DNA of 64,000 nt from Cucumis sativus (taxonomy: Eukaryota; Streptophyta; Magnoliopsida; Cucurbitales; Cucurbitaceae), in contig NC_026660.2 in NCBI RefSeq assembly GCF_000004075.3, positions 29,143,498-29,207,497 of the forward strand. Direction: 5' to 3'. A model generated the notes under the pieces. The model searched no databases, was not told where the DNA came from, and saw only the letters and a list, made by a program, of their open reading frames with translations. The position numbers and the translations under genes were made by a program. Of this stretch, positions 23,394 to 34,689 are shown piece after piece; the stretch's first letter is position 1; every line of letters starts with the position of its first letter.

Positions 23394-24489
23394 TAAACAT
23401 AAAGCCCAAATAGTCCAGATGTAACTGAGCAAACCGTCTGGCCCAGTTACATATGACAGCCCATTTACTTTCCGATTTTCCTTTTTTTTTTGTTCTAAAT
23501 TCCGGTCTATAAAAATGAAAATTTAAAATTATTTGACCTTTGCGAAAATAAAGACAAAATAATTTGATTTGAAATTTCCTTTTTATTTGTAGTGATATAG
23601 GTCAGCTTTATACAATAATGATTAACTAAGTTACAAGCTATTATTAATTAGCTATATTAGAATGGTTAAAAGTTATCATAAACATTTTATACAAAATATA
23701 ATTCAGCTATAATTTAAAGCTAACAAAAACCAGTTAGATGAAAATATTCAGTGGGAATTTAAGATCTAATATTTCAAGTTCTGTATATAATAAAATATTG
23801 GAAAAATAAAAAATAAAAAATAGGGAAAGGGTGAAGGAATTGGTTCATTCATTTTGATATGGCAAAGCTTATTATTTAATAAACACGCTTTTTTTAATAA
23901 GAAATAAATAAAAAAAAAAAACTTTATGTTGAAATTCGTTCACATCAAACACTTTTTTACACATATTTTTAAATTTACTTGCGTGGATTAAAATTCCTAA
24001 GTTTAATCATTATATAATCAACATGTTAATAAAAAGTAGACTTTTTTAGTGTGCAAGTAGAATTTAGATTATTAATAGGGGTGTTGAGTTTTATGAATTA
24101 GATCTAGAAGATAAAGTTATCATGTCCACATATACAAGTAAACCTAATAAACGAAGGAAAAATAATTCAATGATAAATCAATTTTGTTCACATTAAATAT
24201 TGGAATTGAGAATTTTAGAAAATGAATCATTAAAAAGAGAATTAACTAAAAGACTGAAGTCCATTAGAATGATATCTCTATTTAGCTAAGGGATTGAAGA
24301 CCATTCAAATGATAAATAGAGTTTTCCTTTGAATAATAATAAATATTTAAGGAAAATTGTAAAAAATATTTGTAAAATGTCAAAATACCTACTCAGTCAC
24401 TTAAGATCAAATCAATGTTCAGTTAATGCAATATTTATACCATTGAAAATTTCTTAGAAAACATAATACTTAACAATAAAAAAAAAAAC

Positions 24490-24508
24490 ATATATATATA
24501 TATATATA
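24490..24508. repeat. TA dinucleotide microsatellite
   Basis: An uninterrupted alternating A/T tract immediately after an A-run. Confidence 0.85.
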
Positions 24509-25142
24509 TTTAAGAATTCATTATACATATTTTTGTATGAAATGTAAATATTTTGACCATATATATACATACATTACATTTTCCCATTTTTTTTCTCTAG
24601 ACTTTTAGACCATATGTAGGAAAGGTAGGATGATGATCCTTCTAGTAAAAACAAATGTAAAGATAGCAAAAGATGATAGGTTTTAATTATTTTCTTCAAC
24701 TTTTAGCCTGTGATTCAATTATATTTCTAACCTTTCATATTTGTCATTAAACTTTTGACTATTCAAATTATTTGAAAACAACTATTTTAGTTTCGCAGTC
24801 TGAATTGATTTTGAAAAAATGATTTCATGGTTAAACAATTAATTTTTTTAAAAAAATTGAATTATTTGTTTATTAAAATATTAAAATTTATAAAGTTTTG
24901 GTGATTAATTTTACAAATGAAAAAAAAAAAAAAAGATTGGATGCACCTATTTCAATTCCTTGCCATTTATAGTTTAATATATAAAGAATGTGATACGTGG
25001 GACAGACACGTATGAGATAGCCAATAGAAATTGAGAGTGACAGACGAAGGTGTTAGTTACAGAGCTTATGATTTATGGGTGCCGTTGTTTTAGGCTTACG
25101 GTACGGTGATATCAATGGTTCCAAACCAATGCTTCAATTTCT

Positions 25143-25148
25143 CACGTG
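25143..25148. promoter_or_regulatory. G-box upstream of CBSX5-like gene
   Basis: A palindromic CACGTG about 880 bases before the CBSX5-like ATG, with two ACGT-core sequences (TACGTGG, ACACGTA) 130-150 bases further upstream. Possible bZIP/bHLH binding sites by motif only. Confidence 0.35.
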
Positions 25149-26025
25149 CTTTGTAACCACCTCACCTTTACCTACACTCAAACTAACTCCCTTCTCTCAC
25201 CCATCCCCTCCTTATTCTTTTTTTTAACTTGATTTTCCTTTTAATTATTCATTTTTAGTTTCTACTTTTCATAAATCATAAATCTTCCTTATTCATTTTT
25301 CAATAAATTGTGTTTTTTTAGTTTACTTTTGTACTGTTAAATTTTAAAAGTTGTTCGTATATTTTTATTCTATCACATATAGGTTATTATTGTTCTTTAA
25401 TCAATTTTAAGTGATTAAATTAAGAAAAATTATTATTATTATTATTTAATCAATTATACGTGATAAAAATTAAGATTTACTGAACATACAAATTAAAATG
25501 ATAGTTTAATGTTTGTTTTATTATTTTTTAAAATTATTAATTTATATTCTTAGAATTTTAAGATAATGTCAATTTAAAGATAAACTAATAAATAGATCAA
25601 CTTAAATTTATAATTTTTGTGAGGTTATCAATTTATAAATTTTGTCTAATAATTATGTATTTTAATTTATTCAATGTCGAGCATATATACAAAAAAAATA
25701 TTCGCGAGTTTTTCTCTATTTTCTTATAATAACTCCTTAAAAGATATTTACATATAATACATATATGATTTTCAAATATAATCTAATCTAAATTGATTTG
25801 CGGGTAAGAACTCAAAAGTTTAATTATTTGAAAAGATTTTAAACAATATTTCATCCTAAGATGTAGGTGAATAGTCGTCCAATTCATTAATGGTGGAATT
25901 AAGTTCGGAACTAACTCACGAGCTCAAACTTTCTTCCATTATCTTTCTCTCTCTCTCTGGCAGCGTCTTCACCTCAGTTTCACATCCCTTTTCTCTCACA
26001 TCTGTGTTCTCTTGCTTCTTCGTGC

Positions 26026-27556
26026 ATGGCAGTGAGATTGTTGGATCATCAACTCTCTGACATATGCCTTGGAAAGCCTGCACTGACTTCCATCTCTCTT
26101 TCCGCCACACTCGCCGACGCTCTCTCTGCACTCAAGAAGCTCGGTGAGAACTACATCAGCGTCTGGAATTGCTCTTCCCATTACTCCAAATCCTCCTCCC
26201 ACTACGATTGCCGGTGTATCGGCAAGATTTCCGTTCTCGATGTTGTCTTGTTCTTATGTAAGGAAGAGAATCTCTCCCAACCTGCCCTCGCGCTTCAATC
26301 CTCTGTTTCGGTTCTCATTCCTCCGGTTCCTGTTCTCGTAAGGCATTTAGAACCTCATGCTAGGTGCGTAGTTTTTTTTTTCTTTGCTAGAATGTATGGT
26401 TTCACATTTGCCGTTCTCTTGGAAAATTTATAACGTTCTTGGTCTCTCTAGACCTGGAATTGAACATCTTTGTGTTTTTTTATGGTCCATCGTGACCAAA
26501 ACGTGCAATGTTCATTTAATTTTTCTTCCATTTCTTGCTGGTTTTGGTTTCTTTATGAATCCTGAATCTAATAATCGGGCTTTCTTATTTAAATTTTTTT
26601 AATCGTTTTGCTTTGATGCGTACACATTTTCTGAATTAGAAACGCCTTTTGTTTCCTTTACAATTTGTATGACATTCACAATTGTCTCTTGAATCTTCAG
26701 TTTGATGGAAGCCATAGATCTCCTTCTTGAAGGTGCGCAAAATCTAGTTGTCCCCATTCAAACTAGAACCTCTGCAAAGTCCAGAGAGAAGGTTCTGGAG
26801 GTAGTTGCTCCCTTTGACTGTCCCCTCCATAATGGCCTTGAATATTGTTGGATCACCCAAGAGGACATAATCCGTTACCTCCTGAACTCTATTGGGCTTT
26901 TCAGCCCCACCTCCATCACTCCCGTTAATTCCCTTAACGCCATTGACACGGTCAACATTCTTGCTTTACACTATGACGATCCAGCACTCTCTGCCTTGCC
27001 CCTCCTTTCTCAAGCCATCATCCACCAATCCTCAATTGCAATTGTCGACTCAGATGGGAAGTTGATTGGAGAAATCTCACCCCTCACATTGAATTCTTTT
27101 GATGAAACCATAACAGCTGCAATTGTGACACTCTCAGCAGGTGAGCTAATGGCGTATGTGAACTGCAATGACCCGCCCGAGTATTTGGTTCAGTTGGTTA
27201 AAGACAGACTGGAAGGGAGAAACTTAAGGGGGCTGTTGGAGTGGGTGGAAGAAGAGTCAGCAATGTCAGCAATGTCATCATGTTCTTCATTTTGCTCATC
27301 TTCTTCAGATGATGATTCTGGCTCGTGGTGGGGAAGGAGTGGAAAGTTAAGAAAGTGTTCAACCAGGCAAGTGAGGAGGAGCTCAGAGGTTGCTGTGTGC
27401 AATCCCCGGAGTTCACTGGTGGCAGTGATGATTCAAGCTCTTGCACTTCGTGTTCCATATATGTGGGTAACGGAAGAAGATGAATGCTTGGTTGGTATTA
27501 TCACCTTCACGTCGATGTTGAAGGTTTTCCACGAGCGTTTGAAATCAATGTGTTGA
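26026..27556 (+). CDS. CBS domain-containing protein, CBSX5-like
   Basis: A plant CBS-pair protein; CBS modules sense adenylate-type ligands and tune partner proteins. Exons 26026-26363 and 26701-27556 give 397 residues. The N-terminal part (MAVRLLDHQLSDICLGKPAL, then ADALSALKKLGENYISVW and CIGKISVLDVVLFL) is the first CBS-like unit. IVDSDGKLIGEISPLTL at about 235-250 belongs to the second region. The C-terminus (VPYMWVTEEDECLVGIITFT) closes the last CBS-like unit. A serine-rich, acidic linker lies between about 310 and 335 (SSCSSFCSSSSDDDSGSWWG). There is no organelle signal I trust. The layout matches Arabidopsis CBSX5 (At4g27460) from memory. The leader is CT-rich (25945-25960). The 3' end converges on the TPR-like gene. 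Confidence 0.88.
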
Positions 27557-28011
27557 AAGAACACATCAGCAAGAGCTTCGCCCTGATCTTAAGCTGAAGC
27601 TATATAATGAAGTCTACATAGAGAGTGCTTTGAACTCAATTGTGTTATATTGCTCACTTTATTTTGGAGTATAATGTAAATACATAACCAGTAGAGACCA
27701 TTTCTTTTTGCAAGTTCAGTAACCATAGATTTTTGCAGCTTTCTAATGAAATAAACTTTTTTCTCTCTCTCTTTTCTAAACTTGCACAGCAGGAAAGAGC
27801 TCATTCTTTGATATGTTTGCTTATTGTATATGATACAGATCTTTAGAAGCTTTTTCCATAAACACCAATTTCTCTTTATCATATCATGTATTGATAGTCT
27901 CCGCAGGGTCGGTTATTAATACTATCTTCTATTTTGAATTATCTTTCTCATATGGGTATCAAAGCAAGAAAAGAACAGCTATGTCCACCAATGAAAATTC
28001 TCACAAAATTG
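27557..28011. other. Convergent 3' flanks
   Basis: 455 bases between the stops of CBSX5-like (+) and the TPR-like gene (-). It is expected to hold both 3' UTRs and polyadenylation sites. No other feature is seen. Confidence 0.6.
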
Positions 28012-31000
28012 CTAATACTGCCCGAACTGGATTTCGGATATGCAGGACGATAAGGCTTCCCTTACTTTAACATTGTCGGAGTTCATGTTCAGCGAGTCTT
28101 CATAGAGTCGTTTCGCCTGCAGCAGCAACTTTGCCTTCTCTTTGCTATTGTTAGGCCTTAACCGTGATCGTTGCTGCAATGTCATAGCCCATCTGAACAG
28201 AGCTGCAAGGTAGACGATAGTTGAGTTATGCACAAACCATCAAATAAATAATGTCTTTTTTTACTTGATAAGAAATATTTTATTTAGGGAAACATCACAC
28301 TTAGCTGATTGCAACAAAGTTTTCCAATTGGATGCACGAAAAGATAAGCTAAAATAGACAAAAGGGTGCTTTGTTTTGCACCAATACAAAACAGTAGACA
28401 ATATCAAACCCATAAAGTGATCAAAAAAGAAAATGAAGCTTGGAAAGTACGATCATTGCAGTCGACACAAAAAGTCCATGAAAAGGAATGCTTAATATCC
28501 AACTAAACCATCTTTTTAGTACCACCAAAAGAATGACCACCAACAGAGGCAAAAAATATGAAAGATGTTGTTAGGACATAGAGGAGGCTAACTAAAAGTG
28601 TCCCAAGTAATAATTTCCCTAACAAATTGTCAAAGAACTACCTAATTATCTACGACCAGTCTAACAAACCAACCCCCTCATGTAGCTAATCTCTATACTA
28701 ACCACACCCTTTGTAGTTAACAGGAGACTAACATCAGCAAAGTTCTGTCTTAAAAGCTTTAGGACCCACCCTGGTCCGGTCTCTTACTACTAATAACAAA
28801 ATTTCACAATAAGTGCAGCTTATGCAACAGTACAGCTCTGCATAATAAAGAACCAGTTGGTAACTTATGGCAACTATCTTTTAATGCTTCTGTAATAGTC
28901 GTGAAGAGGGTATTTGGTAAGTTGGCAATGGAATTGATATGTAGTACTCTAATGAATAGTCAATATAAAAAAACTAGAAAAATCAAGACCTTGTTCGATG
29001 ACCAATCGATTTTCAGTTTTTTAAATTTGTGGTTGTTGTTTCAAGATTCCGTTATAAGAGATTCATTTTTCTTAAGGAAAGATTTGACTTTTTATCCAAA
29101 TTTAAAAAACAAATGCAATTTTTGAAGAACTGCTTTTTTTAGTTTTTAAATCTCAGTTTGGATTTAGAAAACATTTATAAATAATAGATAATAAGAGAAA
29201 GAGACGTATAGGTGGGAGTGGTGGTAATAAGCTTAATTTTCAAAAACTAAAAATTAATTGGTTATCAAACCAAGCCTTAGGTATTTGATATAGGATTAAG
29301 ACATCGGTACTTAATAGTAACGTGAGTTTTAGATTCCCGAACATTTATATTTTGGTTGGCTTCAAACTATCAATTTCTAAAATATTTTTAGGAAAGTTTC
29401 CTAGATCTCAATTTTAGTGTGTACTTTTATGATATTTGATTTGAGTAGCAAGTCTAGAAAACGTACCTTCAGGTGCATAAACATTGCCTCTTGACATCAT
29501 TGCATCAAATTTATCAATGGCAGCCAAAAAGACCTTATCAGCATCAAAGGCCGCTTCCTGAAATTTGATATGACAGAAAGAAACTCTTATATAGCGTGAA
29601 ACATCATATAGCTTAAAAAAAATAGGCTTCATGCGGATGATAGTAATCAAACGATTACAAAAAGAAAAGTTTTCTAAACAACATACAGGTTAGCGATGTG
29701 CAGGACATGGTACTCACCGGTCCAACATCTGCAATCAACTGGGCACGAAAGGAGAGGGCAAGACCCCAGTTATATAGAGCTCGCACATCATTCCGGTCAA
29801 TGGATAATGCCATTCTATACCTTCTACCTGCCATCACAAGGAGTTCTTCACACTCTTCACACACACTAATGAGAATGGATGTTAGCTTATCTCTTCTAGT
29901 AACAGAATCATCTAGTCCCTCCACCATTTCAAACCATTTCCCAACAGATCCGGGCTCTTTTCCTGCTAGAAGTCCTCTTAACTCGCGACTAATTCTTAAC
30001 TTTAATTCTCCATGAAGAAGATAAGTATTTCCCAACTGGCCAACCGCCAACAAACTCATGGGCTTCATAGTTGTAGCTTTTGCCAACAAACTAGCAGACT
30101 GGCACAATATGACCTCAACATGTTCTTCATCACGTCTATACTTCATCAAATCCTTGGCTTGTTTCAGAAGATCATTAGCTTCCATAAGACATTTATTGAA
30201 CATTGCATCGTCATAAATTATTGAAGATGACGACGAAGCAACCTTGTTCTCTTCTCCAAATGGTTGATCAGTTAAATGGGAGCTTTCATTTTTACTTGCC
30301 CCATCTTCTCTGAACTGGGATCTATAAAGTTCACTTTCACTCTTTGACATGTGGGAGGACCTATAAGCTCCAATACTTTCATTGAATCCACGCTCTTCTG
30401 CAAATGAAGTTTTAGTCTCCCTATGTTTCATTTTGAAACTATAGTCCCCAGGATCGATCAAATTATCACTGAATCGTGAACTCTCGAGTTTGCTGTTAAA
30501 ACCCATGTTAGAAATATTAAGGCAATTGTCTTGGTACTGCAATCGATTATTCTGGTAGCTATACTCTTCATCATTAATAAATCTTTTGGAACTCCCGTGC
30601 ATTCCCTTTGAATAAATTCTATCTCCCTCTTGAGTAATGTTAATTTTTGTAAAATAATCCATCTCCATAGCATGCTTTTTCCTCGATTCCTCAATGTTAT
30701 CTGAACTTATGGCTGGATTAGAATCAGAATCAGTGTCTATTGAACCAATTTCAGACGGTATTGAGCTCTTTTTAGTTTGATTGGCAACCGAATTGATTGC
30801 CATTTGTGGCTTAACATTGTTTTTCACTTTGTTAGGCTTGGAACCAACCAACTTTTCTCCAAGCAAACTGCCAAAGGATTGCAAAAGCTCAAACCCCACG
30901 TCTCCTAGGTCTTTAATTTTCCTACTTGGTTTATGATTCTCAAGAATAACAGCTTTGGACTTGCCTCCATTATAAATCAAGGCCTCAACAACCTTCGAAG

Positions 31001-31661
31001 CATTGGAGGTTGAAAAATCACTCGATTCTAAAATTTTGACATAGCTTTCTAAATCCGTAAGTGTAATTTCCCTAGAATCAATGGCGTTCTGTATACTACA
31101 TTTCAAATTATCAAGTTTGACAGCAAACCCATCAAAAAACTTCTCCAAATTTCTTAAATTCTCAGCGTGAAACCCAGAAATTTCCTCTTTCCCCCGATTT
31201 TTATTTCCAAGTAAATTTAGCTCATCTATACTTCCACCACGAACAAACCCAAGAGAAAAACCAACAGCAAAAACAAAAACAGAAGCTGGAAAAACAGCAA
31301 TTGATGAAACTTTAACTCTGGAAATGGCCAGAGCACATAAAAACCCAAAGAGAAATATGAACAAATGTCTTTTATGATCGATGCCAAAGGAAACCAAAAA
31401 ATTACGGAACTGATCTGAATCACTTACAAGTCCATTATCATCCCAGCCGCCGTATCTTGCGGAGTTCGTCAGGTTGTAATCTGCGTTGGAACAGAATATG
31501 GACGTTTTCGGAAGCCATCTCTTCTGGTAACGGATTATGAGATTTGGGTTTTGCCAGTGAAATAGATTATTGGGAGCTGGGAAATGAAGACAGGAAAAGC
31601 AAATTGCTTTATTAGAAATGAGGAAATTCATTTGGAGAGGAAGAATTGAAAGAAGATCCAA
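28012..31661 (-). CDS. Plastid-type TPR-like membrane protein, function unknown
   Basis: Minus-strand exons 31661-29718, 29557-29467 and 28202-28012 give about 741 residues; a second in-frame ATG at 31631 would shorten it by 10. The N-terminus is rich in Ser, Asn and basic residues with few acids, as in a chloroplast transit peptide. Two hydrophobic stretches follow at about 100-140 (HLFIFLFGFLCALAISRV and AVFPASVFVFAVGFSLGFV), likely membrane spans. The middle (about 250-470) is polar, low in complexity and probably disordered. The C-terminal third is helical and TPR-like: RYRMALSIDRNDVRALYNWG, then ALFRWAMTLQQRSRL and KAKLLLQAKRLYEDSLNMNS. I recognise it as a conserved plant TPR-like protein but cannot name a locus or partner. 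The intron 28203-29466 shows nothing beyond AT-rich repeats. Confidence 0.8.
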
Positions 31662-34600
31662 TCACACGGCAACTACGGCGGTCGCCACCGCTTTCAAACG
31701 GCGTGTTCCGGTCATATAGAGATGGATTAGGAGCCTGCGGTCAGAGTGGGGTTACGTGCATACTGAACAATCGATAATAATTTTGAAATAGTGAACCTTC
31801 TAACAAACACATGGTGAGCCAATTGGGCTAATCGGTTCACGGTCGTGGTTCACCTTTTTTTCTAAAGGTATGATGTTGAAAATAGTTACTGTACTAAAAA
31901 CCCACTTACCAAAATACAGCCAGTGCACCAACACTTCAATAAAAGTATATTTTATATTAAAATAAAATATTTATTTAATATATATTGTAATCTGAAACTT
32001 AAATTAATATAAAATATAAAAATCAGTGACATGACAAGATCCCTTGTGCAAATATGGACACAAATCTAGAAGTTTGGGGGTAAAATTTTAAACGTGTTTA
32101 AGTTTGTTTTCGAACTCTTTAATTGAAAGAAAAAACCTACTCTCCTTTCCTTGACCAAATAATAATAATAATAAATATCAATAAAATAGCAAATTTTAAA
32201 ATTATCTAAAGGACTAATACAGAAGATAAATTCAGTGGTTACGATCATGAGAGAAGGTTAACTTATTACTAGCTTAAGTTATCAACTCAAATTTCAAAAT
32301 GTACTAACTCAACTCAATAGTAGGTTAACAATTAACAACTTTGCATGCAACTTTAAAGAATGCATTAATTTGCTCACTTCACTCAACAACTTTGGTTCCT
32401 CCAATAAAAATAAAAAGAGATGTTTTTATTATTGAAAATAAAATTAGATTTGTTCTAACTCTTATATTTCACGCTTTTTCTTTTGGACTCTTTAAATTGG
32501 AATTGAATTGTAGGACTTTATATTTTACTTTTATTTTCTAAAGCAAGTTTGACTTTGTGATGACTATACGTGTACTCTGCTTCATTGCAATCTAGTACAG
32601 ATTATATCATAAAAGTGCTTGCTTAATTGATCACTTTTTGTGAATTTTAATATATTATTATTGCAAAGGAAAATAAAAACCTTGTTTTTTTGTTGGTAAA
32701 TTATAAATTTGGAAATGGACCACATTTACTTTTGCTAAAGTTTGAAAATAATAACTCTTTATTTTAATTTTTTTGTGTTGAAAAAGTATTTTTAATAGAA
32801 GTTGGTGGAAGTTTATTTGAATTTATTACTAAAAAAAGTCAAATTTCTTTTGGACTGGGGAGAGTGGGTACACAATACCACTCATAAACTAATTTGCACA
32901 TAAAATTAATCAGACATTGAACTAGGAAAATCAATATTCAATTAATTAAGAAACAAAAACTAATATTTATGAAATTGATATATACTAATATTCTATATTA
33001 TATAAATTAATTTCCAATTAACATAGCATGATCCAATATCTAAATTGCATGTACTGTTTTTCATACTAAAAACTTAGATAACTGATTTAATAACACCCTT
33101 ATGTATTGAACCAAAAAAACAATTATAAAAATACGATCATTAAAATGAAAAATGTAAAAATGAGTTAAAAATCAAAGTATAAAATACAGTAGGAATGAAT
33201 TATTTATCGAATCTATTAGTTTTTTTTTCCTCATTAATTACAATAAATTGAGTTGATGTAAAGAAATGAAGTAGGAACTGATTCTTTATTAGGTTTAATA
33301 GTTTCCTTAGTACAACGAACGGGTACGAGGGATTTGATTCAAAATTTCAAAGGAAATAAAGTCTTGTAGGAATTATTAATTTTCCTTTTCTTTTTATAGA
33401 ATTAGTAGTTTTTGTATCAGAGCACTATTTTTCTAATTAATGATTTGGTTTATTTTTCTCTAAATGCCTCATTTTTTTTATTGCTTGAATTTGTTTGTTT
33501 TTCAAGATTAAAGTGTTTTGTTAGTTGATTTAGTATGAATATTATAAAGGGTAATTCTATAATTTGGTCTCAGTGAAGAAAATTCAATTTCATAACTTAC
33601 TAACACAAATAAAAAGAAGTAGCAATTGCATATAATTAAAACTTTGACATCCAAATTAAAAATTTCTAAAAAAACATCAAATTTTAAAATAAAATTATCC
33701 CAACAAAGTAAAGACAGAAGCAAATTAACAACAACCAAACGAAGTTCTTTTTATATATATATAAAAAAAAAATTGGCCTCACTCTCAACTAAACGAAGTT
33801 GGTAATTGGTTTTAATCAATATATTAATTGAAGTCAATTTTAAAGTGTTATCGAAAATTGAAATTAGTATATTTCGATTATGATAATATACTGTCATTTT
33901 CTCCCATTTTTTTTATAGATAATGTATTATTGTCCGTTAATTGTGAGTTTTTTTTTTTTTCACATATCTATACTTTTAGGGAAAGTAAATTCCACACAGA
34001 GAGAAATTCGAACAAAGAAAAAAAAAAGTATATATGTTATTGGTTAGCTCAAATTTGATTTGAAAATGGTATTAAATTTAGTTTAGTGTATAGATTTAAA
34101 ATGTTAGAAAATATATTTGTGGAGAATAGAAGAGAGGGGTGAAATGGTAATTTAAGAGGGGAGGATATAAGGTAAGGATGGGGAGTGCGTGGAGGGGAAA
34201 AGGATGATAGTGGTAAAGTGGGAGACAGAATACAAATATCCCATAAAACCGGTTGGCACAAATGGATAAGGCCGTCTCCAATTAAACGCTGCGTTTAGTT
34301 AATCTTTCCTTTTTTCTTTCAATTAATATTATCTCTTATCCTCTCTAATTAATATTTCTAAATATTTTATTAATTCCGACGCTCCAAGACGAGCCTTCCA
34401 TCTGCCACCTGTCCTTCCCACTCTCTGCCTTCGCCTTCAAGAGCCACTGCACCGAAGCAACACCAAGGTCTTATTACAAAACCCACACACACACTCTCTT
34501 CTAGAGAGAGAAAAAATAGAGAGAGAGAAGACGGAACTCGCACGCTGCCTACCCACTTCTAGAGAGAGACAGACAGGCTCTTTTTCTTTCTTCCACAGCG

Positions 34601-34689
34601 AATTAGGGTTTTTTTCTCTCCCTTTTTTTGGAGTTGAATTTTTGTCGAATTGGTTGTGTTTTGCTTCTTTCTTTCCCCTTCGGGTGGAG
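31662..34689. other. Divergent spacer between TPR-like and AIRP2-like genes
   Basis: About 3 kb. The left end is the TPR-like gene's leader and promoter; the right end (from about 34400) is the AIRP2 leader, with CT/GA-rich runs near 34490-34575. The middle is AT-rich with only chance ORFs. No RNA gene or identifiable transposon is seen. Confidence 0.55.

Larger units (their letters stand above)
19967..25900. other. Long AT-rich spacer between AILP and CBSX5-like genes
   Basis: Nearly 6 kb with no gene I can support. It contains AILP promoter sequence at the left, a MITE-like copy at 23098-23393, a weaker relative of that element around 21715-21810, and a TA microsatellite at 24490-24508. 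The CBSX5 promoter lies at the right. All ORFs here are short and lysine/asparagine-rich, as expected by chance in AT-rich DNA. Confidence 0.6.

Noticed and set aside
27190-27458. Minus-strand Ser/Glu-rich ORFs over the CBSX5 gene
   Set aside because: Shadows of the serine-rich linker on the plus strand.
29120-29290. Possible transposon end (GGTTATCAAACCAAGCC) in a TPR-gene intron
   Set aside because: Only one end-like sequence could be seen; without a matching inverted end or other copies it is not supported.
34049-34281. Overlapping minus-strand ORFs upstream of the AIRP2-like gene
   Set aside because: Pyrimidine-rich composition gives long Ser/Pro/Leu frames by chance; no homology or splice context.
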